This document shows positions 60,222 to 64,000 of a stretch of 64,000 bases of DNA, in pieces. Position 1 is the first letter of the stretch, and the number at the start of each line of letters is the position of its first letter. Origin of the DNA: Variovorax sp. PMC12 (lineage in GTDB: Bacteria > Pseudomonadota > Gammaproteobacteria > Burkholderiales > Burkholderiaceae_C). The position numbers were made by a program, and so were the translations under genes. The stretch covers positions 186,001 to 250,000 of the forward strand of contig NZ_CP027773.1 of the NCBI RefSeq assembly GCF_003019815.1, read 5' to 3'. The notes under the pieces were generated by a model that was not told the origin of the DNA, did no database searches, and saw only the letters and a list, made by a program, of their open reading frames with translations.

Positions 60222-61718
60222 TCAGGTCGCGGTGGCCTGGCGCACCGCGCGTTCCCAGCGCGCCATCGATTCCTCGGCCTGCGCGCGGCCCATGGTCGGC
60301 AAGAAGCGGCGCTCCACCTTCCACAGCCTGGAAAGCTCGCGCGCGTCGCTGTAGAAGCCGGTCGACAGGCCCGCCAGGTAGGCGGCGCCCAGCGCGGTGG
60401 TCTCGACCACTTCGGGCCGCACCACCGGAATGCCCAGCAGGTCGGCCTGGAACTGCATCAGCAGGTCGTTCACGCTGGCGCCGCCGTCCACGCGCAGTTC
60501 GGCCACCGGCTTGCCGCCGGCGGCCACGGCGTCGCGGCTCATGGCCTGCAGCAGCGCGGCGCTCTGGTAGGCGATGCTTTCCAGCGCGGCGCGCGCGATG
60601 TGCGCGACCGTGGTCCCGCGCGTGAGTCCGGTGATCGTGCCGCGCGCGTCCGCGTCCCAGTAGGGCGCGCCCAGGCCGGTGAAGGCCGGCACCATCATCA
60701 CGCCGCCCGCGTCGGGCACGCTCTCGGCCAGCGACTGCACTTCGGCGCTGCCCTTGATGGCCTTGAGCCCGTCGCGCAGCCACTGCACCACCGCGCCGCC
60801 CACGAACACGCTGCCTTCCATGGCGTACTGCGGCGTCGCATCGGTCTGCGCGGCGCTGGTCACGAGCAGGCCGTTGTGCGAGGGCTGGAACGCGCCGCCG
60901 GTGTGCATCAGCAGGAAGCAGCCGGTGCCGTAGGTGTTCTTGGCCATGCCGGCCTCGAAGCAGGCCTGGCCGAAGAGGGCGCTCTGCTGGTCGCCGGCCA
61001 CGCCGCCGATGGGCAGCGTGTGGCCCAGCAGCGTGGTGTCGGTATCGGCGAAGTGCGAGCTCGATGGCTGCACCTTCGGCATCAGCGCGGCGGGAATGTC
61101 CAGCGCCTTCAGCAGCTCGGCGTCCCACGCGTTGTCATGCACGTTGAAGAGCATGGTGCGCGAAGCGTTGCTCACGTCCGTCACGTGGGCCTTGCCGCCG
61201 GTGAGCTGCCAGATGAGCCAGCTGTCGATCGTGCCGAAGGCCAGTTCGCCGCTCTGCGCCTGCGCGCGCGCGCCGGGCACGTTGTCGAGCAGCCAGCGCA
61301 GCTTGGTGCCGGAGAAATACGCGTCGATCACCAGGCCGGTCTTCCGGCGGATGGTGTCGCTCATGCCTTCTTCGCGCAGTTGCGCGCACAGCGGCTCGGC
61401 GCGGCGGTCCTGCCAGACGATGGCGTGGTGCACCGGCTGGCCCGTCTTGCGGTTCCACAGCACGGTGGTCTCGCGCTGGTTGGTGATGCCGATGGCGTGG
61501 ATGTCGGTGGCCTGCAGCCCGGCCTTTGCAAGCACCTCGCGCGCGGTGGCGAGCTGGCTGTGCCAGATTTCCATCGGGTCGTGCTCGACCCAGCCGGGCT
61601 GCGGATAGATCTGCGTGAGTTCTTTCTGCGCGATGGCCACGATGCGGCCTTCGCGGTCGAACACGATGCTGCGCGAGCTGGAAGTACCCTGGTCCAGGGC
61701 CAGCAGGTAGGTCGTCAT
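60222..61718 (-). CDS. glpK: Glycerol kinase
   Basis: 498 residues of the FGGY family: LLALDQGTSSSRSIVFDREG at the start, YPQPGWVEHDPMEIW, ITNQRETTVLW, and the second nucleotide-site segment GGVAGDQQSALFGQACFEAG with ELRVDGGASVNDLLMQFQAD. It phosphorylates glycerol to glycerol 3-phosphate, the substrate of GlpD. GGAGA lies six bases before the start. It follows glpR by 24 bases, so the two share a transcript. Confidence 0.96.
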   Translation of the reverse strand: MTTYLLALDQGTSSSRSIVFDREGRIVAIAQKELTQIYPQPGWVEHDPMEIWHSQLATAREVLAKAGLQATDIHAIGITNQRETTVLWNRKTGQPVHHAIVWQDRRAEPLCAQLREEGMSDTIRRKTGLVIDAYFSGTKLRWLLDNVPGARAQAQSGELAFGTIDSWLIWQLTGGKAHVTDVSNASRTMLFNVHDNAWDAELLKALDIPAALMPKVQPSSSHFADTDTTLLGHTLPIGGVAGDQQSALFGQACFEAGMAKNTYGTGCFLLMHTGGAFQPSHNGLLVTSAAQTDATPQYAMEGSVFVGGAVVQWLRDGLKAIKGSAEVQSLAESVPDAGGVMMVPAFTGLGAPYWDADARGTITGLTRGTTVAHIARAALESIAYQSAALLQAMSRDAVAAGGKPVAELRVDGGASVNDLLMQFQADLLGIPVVRPEVVETTALGAAYLAGLSTGFYSDARELSRLWKVERRFLPTMGRAQAEESMARWERAVRQATAT

Positions 61719-61742
61719 GTCGTCTCCGTGTTTCTTTGTTCT

Positions 61743-62513
61743 TCAGTTGTCGCGCGCGATCTCCAGCCGGACCTGCGCCGCGAGCAGCAGGTCGGGGAAG
61801 GGCGGCGGCGGCTCGGCGTCGGTGAACAGCCGGTCGATCTGCGAGAGCGTGCCCAGCTGGATCATCGCGGGCCGGTTGAACTTGCTGGCGTCGGCCGCGA
61901 GCCACACTTCGCGCGCCTGCGCGATGATGGTCTGCGCCACCTTCACCTCGCGCAGGTCGAAGTCGCGCAGCGAGCCGTCGGCCTCGATGCTCGACACGCC
62001 GATCAGCGCGATGTCCACCTTGAACTGGCGGATGAAGTCGATGGTGGCCTCGCCCACGATGGCGCGGTCGCGCGGGCGCACCGAGCCGCCGGCCACGATC
62101 ACCTCGCACGAGCTGTTGCCGCTCAGGATGGTGGCCACGTTCAGGTTGTTGGTGATCACGCGCAGGCCGGTGTGGCGCAGCAGCGCCTTGGCCACGGCCT
62201 CGGTGGTGGTGCCGATGTTCAGGATCAGCGAGCAGTCGTTGGGCACCAGCTCCGCCACGCGGCGGGCGATGCGCGCCTTGCCCTCGGCGTGCAGGGTCTC
62301 ACGCTGCTGGTAGCCGATGTTCTCGGTGGTGGAGCTCGGCACCCGCACGCCGCCGTGAAAGCGCGTCAGCAATCCCTCGTCGGCCAGCCGCTGCACGTCC
62401 CGGCGGACCGTCTGCAGCGTGACGCCGAGCATTTCGGCCAGTTCTTCGACGGTGACGGAGCCGCGCGTGCGCACGGTTTCCAGGAGATTGATCTGTCGGG
62501 GATTGGAGTTCAC
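61743..62513 (-). CDS. glpR: DeoR-family glycerol regulon repressor GlpR
   Basis: 256 residues. N-terminal DeoR helix-turn-helix: LLETVRTRGSVTVEELAEML with VTLQTVRRDVQRLADEGLL. The C-terminal DeoR sensor domain (SLILNIGTTTEAVAKALL, GSVRPRDRAIVGEATIDFIR) binds a sugar phosphate, here probably glycerol 3-phosphate. Its position between glpK and the divergent glpD supports the GlpR call. A palindrome in the intergenic region at 62601-62615 is the likely operator. Confidence 0.92.
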   Translation of the reverse strand: MNSNPRQINLLETVRTRGSVTVEELAEMLGVTLQTVRRDVQRLADEGLLTRFHGGVRVPSSTTENIGYQQRETLHAEGKARIARRVAELVPNDCSLILNIGTTTEAVAKALLRHTGLRVITNNLNVATILSGNSSCEVIVAGGSVRPRDRAIVGEATIDFIRQFKVDIALIGVSSIEADGSLRDFDLREVKVAQTIIAQAREVWLAADASKFNRPAMIQLGTLSQIDRLFTDAEPPPPFPDLLLAAQVRLEIARDN

Positions 62514-62600
62514 AGGGGCGTCGCGAAGGGCAGGAAGACTGCGGCAAGGTTACAGTGCGCGTCAATTTAAAACGAAAGAAAGCGAATCCCGATTGAGGGA

Positions 62601-62615
62601 ATTTTCGGGGAAAAT
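62601..62615. promoter_or_regulatory. Candidate GlpR operator in the glpR-glpD intergenic region
   Basis: Perfect inverted repeat ATTTTC-GGG-GAAAAT. Nearby CGAA/TTCG half-sites (about 62570-62585 and 62640-62655) resemble the TTCG-containing halves of GlpR sites in other bacteria. It lies between the divergent glpR-glpK and glpD starts. Binding not shown. Confidence 0.45.
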
Positions 62616-62704
62616 CGCGCTCAAAGGAATGAAATTGAAAGAATTCGAAAATACAATGGCTTCCGTCAGCGAACCCAAGCCATGAACCAACGGATCCATC
62701 TGCT

Positions 62705-64000
62705 GTGAGCGATTTTTCCTCGAATCCGCCTGCGCCCGCCACCGATTGCGACGTTCTCATTGTCGGCGGCGGCATCAACGGCTGCGGCATCGCACGCGAC
62801 CTGGCCGGCCGCGGCTGGCGCGTGGTGCTTTGCGAAAAAGACGACCTTGCCTCGCACACCTCTTCTTCCTCGACCAAGCTGATCCACGGCGGGTTGCGCT
62901 ACCTCGAGTACTACGAGTTCTCGCTGGTGCGCAAGGCGCTGCAGGAGCGCGAAGTGCTGCTCAAGAGCGCGCCCCACATCATGTGGCCGCTTCGCTTCGT
63001 GATGCCGCACGACCCGTCGATGCGCCCGGCCTGGATGATCCGCATCGGCCTGTTCATGTACGACCACCTCGCCAGGCGCGAGGTGCTGCCGGGCTCGCGC
63101 AGCGTCGACCTGCGCCGGCATGCCGCCGGCAAGCCGCTGAAGGAGCAGTACAAGCGCGGCTTCGTCTATTCCGACGGCTGGGTCGACGACGCGCGGCTCG
63201 TTGTGCTCAACGCGCTGGACGCGCGCGCGCGCGGCGCCGAGGTGCTGACCCGCACGCGCTGCGTGCACGCCCAGCGCGACGCCGACGCCTGGACCGCCAC
63301 GCTGGAAGGCGCCGACGGCAACAGGCGCACGCTGCGCGCGCGCGCCGTGGTCAACGCGGCGGGGCCGTGGGCCGAGTCCTTCCTGCGCGGCGTGGCGCAG
63401 TCGGCCAAGGGCGAGGCGCTGGCCACCAAGAGCCTGCGGCTCGTCAAGGGCAGCCACATCGTGGTGCCGCGCCTGTTCGAGCACGACCATGCCTACATCT
63501 TCCAGAACCCAGACAAGCGGATCATCTTCGCCATTCCCTACCAGGACGAGTTCACGCTGATCGGCACCACCGACATCGAACTGACCGGCGACGACCCCGG
63601 CGCGGCGCGCATCGCGCAGGAAGAGATCGACTACCTCTGCACCCAGGCCAGCCGCTACTTCGACAAGCCCATCGTGCCGGCCGACGTGGTGTGGACCTAT
63701 TCCGGCGTGCGCCCGCTGCTGGACGACGCGTCGGGCGATCCGTCCGCCGTCACGCGCGACTACCTGCTCGAGTCGAACACCACCGCCGCGCCGCTGCTGT
63801 CGGTGTGGGGCGGCAAGATCACCACCTTCCGCAAGCTGGCCGAGGACGCGGCCGACGAGGTCGGCAAGATGCTGGGCCAGTCGAGCGCGCAGCGCCCGGC
63901 TTGGACCGACGGCGCCTTCCTCGCGGGCGGCGACCTGTCGGGCTGGATCGGCGCCGCGAAGCGTCCCGACGACGACTTCGAGCGCTTCGTGTCGGCCGTG
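62705..64000 (+). CDS. glpD: Glycerol-3-phosphate dehydrogenase GlpD (3' truncated by window end)
   Basis: 432 codons visible from GTG 62705; the frame is open to the last base. N-terminal FAD motif GGGINGCG (residues 21-28) after CDVLIV, then the signature HTSSSSTKLIHGGLRYLEYY. Further on VNAAGPWAESFLRGVAQSAK, GSHIVVPRLFEHDHAYIFQN, TLIGTTDIELTGDD and TYSGVRPLLDD. It oxidises glycerol 3-phosphate to dihydroxyacetone phosphate and passes electrons to the quinone pool at the membrane. Divergent from glpR-glpK. The start GTG has a weak ribosome site; no better ATG in frame. Confidence 0.95.
   Translation, partial: MSDFSSNPPAPATDCDVLIVGGGINGCGIARDLAGRGWRVVLCEKDDLASHTSSSSTKLIHGGLRYLEYYEFSLVRKALQEREVLLKSAPHIMWPLRFVMPHDPSMRPAWMIRIGLFMYDHLARREVLPGSRSVDLRRHAAGKPLKEQYKRGFVYSDGWVDDARLVVLNALDARARGAEVLTRTRCVHAQRDADAWTATLEGADGNRRTLRARAVVNAAGPWAESFLRGVAQSAKGEALATKSLRLVKGSHIVVPRLFEHDHAYIFQNPDKRIIFAIPYQDEFTLIGTTDIELTGDDPGAARIAQEEIDYLCTQASRYFDKPIVPADVVWTYSGVRPLLDDASGDPSAVTRDYLLESNTTAAPLLSVWGGKITTFRKLAEDAADEVGKMLGQSSAQRPAWTDGAFLAGGDLSGWIGAAKRPDDDFERFVSAV

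Overview
The window looks like a chromosome segment of a high-GC beta-proteobacterium of the Burkholderiales, most like a Comamonadaceae member such as Variovorax. The grounds are gene content (2-ketogluconate catabolism, NMT1-type ABC uptake plus CoA-transferase cluster, Burkholderia-type two-partner secretion order), strong G/C third-position bias, and small structured intergenic repeats. The taxonomic call is inference from reading only. No rRNA, tRNA, CRISPR array or insertion sequence was seen.

Layout. 1-4170: the end of an amino-acid-type ABC ATPase followed by a kguE-kguK-kguD-ptxS-like set for 2-ketogluconate use. 4197-4432: two related hairpin repeats in opposite orientation between convergent genes. 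4457-8252: a GMC oxidoreductase, an FAD aromatic monooxygenase and its divergent MarR regulator with two matching operator-like palindromes. 8306-11481: a LuxR-type response regulator, a membrane protein and a hybrid histidine kinase. 11595-16676 (minus): an orphan type VI secretion island of vgrG, a peptidoglycan-amidase-like effector with LysM, and a secreted candidate immunity protein. 17146-25331 (plus): a nine-gene uptake and CoA-dependent catabolic cluster (ABC transporter, FAD enzyme, CaiB-type CoA transferase, enoyl-CoA hydratase, 7Fe ferredoxin, LysR, SDR). 25348-28422: a SMI1/KNR4-CbrC fusion protein and two tandem secreted paralogues.

28394-43907: an unusual block around comEC. On the minus strand six tightly packed genes encode a transglutaminase/DUF2126 protein, a circularly permuted ATP-grasp/alpha-E fusion, an orphan amino-acid-binding lipoprotein, a second transglutaminase-like protein, a RidA protein and a nucleotidyltransferase-like protein. 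On the plus strand lie an enoyl-CoA hydratase and a second, unfused ATP-grasp and alpha-E pair. This is the type of predicted amidoligase/peptide-synthesis system whose product is still unknown, here with a binding protein and RidA built in, and with Q-S/T tracts shared by three of its proteins.

44171-57815: a complete contact-dependent inhibition locus in the Burkholderia-type order A-I-O-B: a 3516-residue exoprotein with a predicted nuclease tip, its immunity protein, a lipoprotein, and the TpsB outer-membrane transporter. 57844-64000: a phosphoethanolamine-transferase-like membrane enzyme, a periplasmic SH3 protein, and the glpK-glpR / glpD glycerol genes, with glpD cut by the window end.

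The main theme of the accessory part is interbacterial antagonism (T6SS island, CDI locus) plus one poorly understood peptide-ligase system. Both toxin/immunity ends are visibly more A+T-rich than the rest, as expected for exchanged modules.
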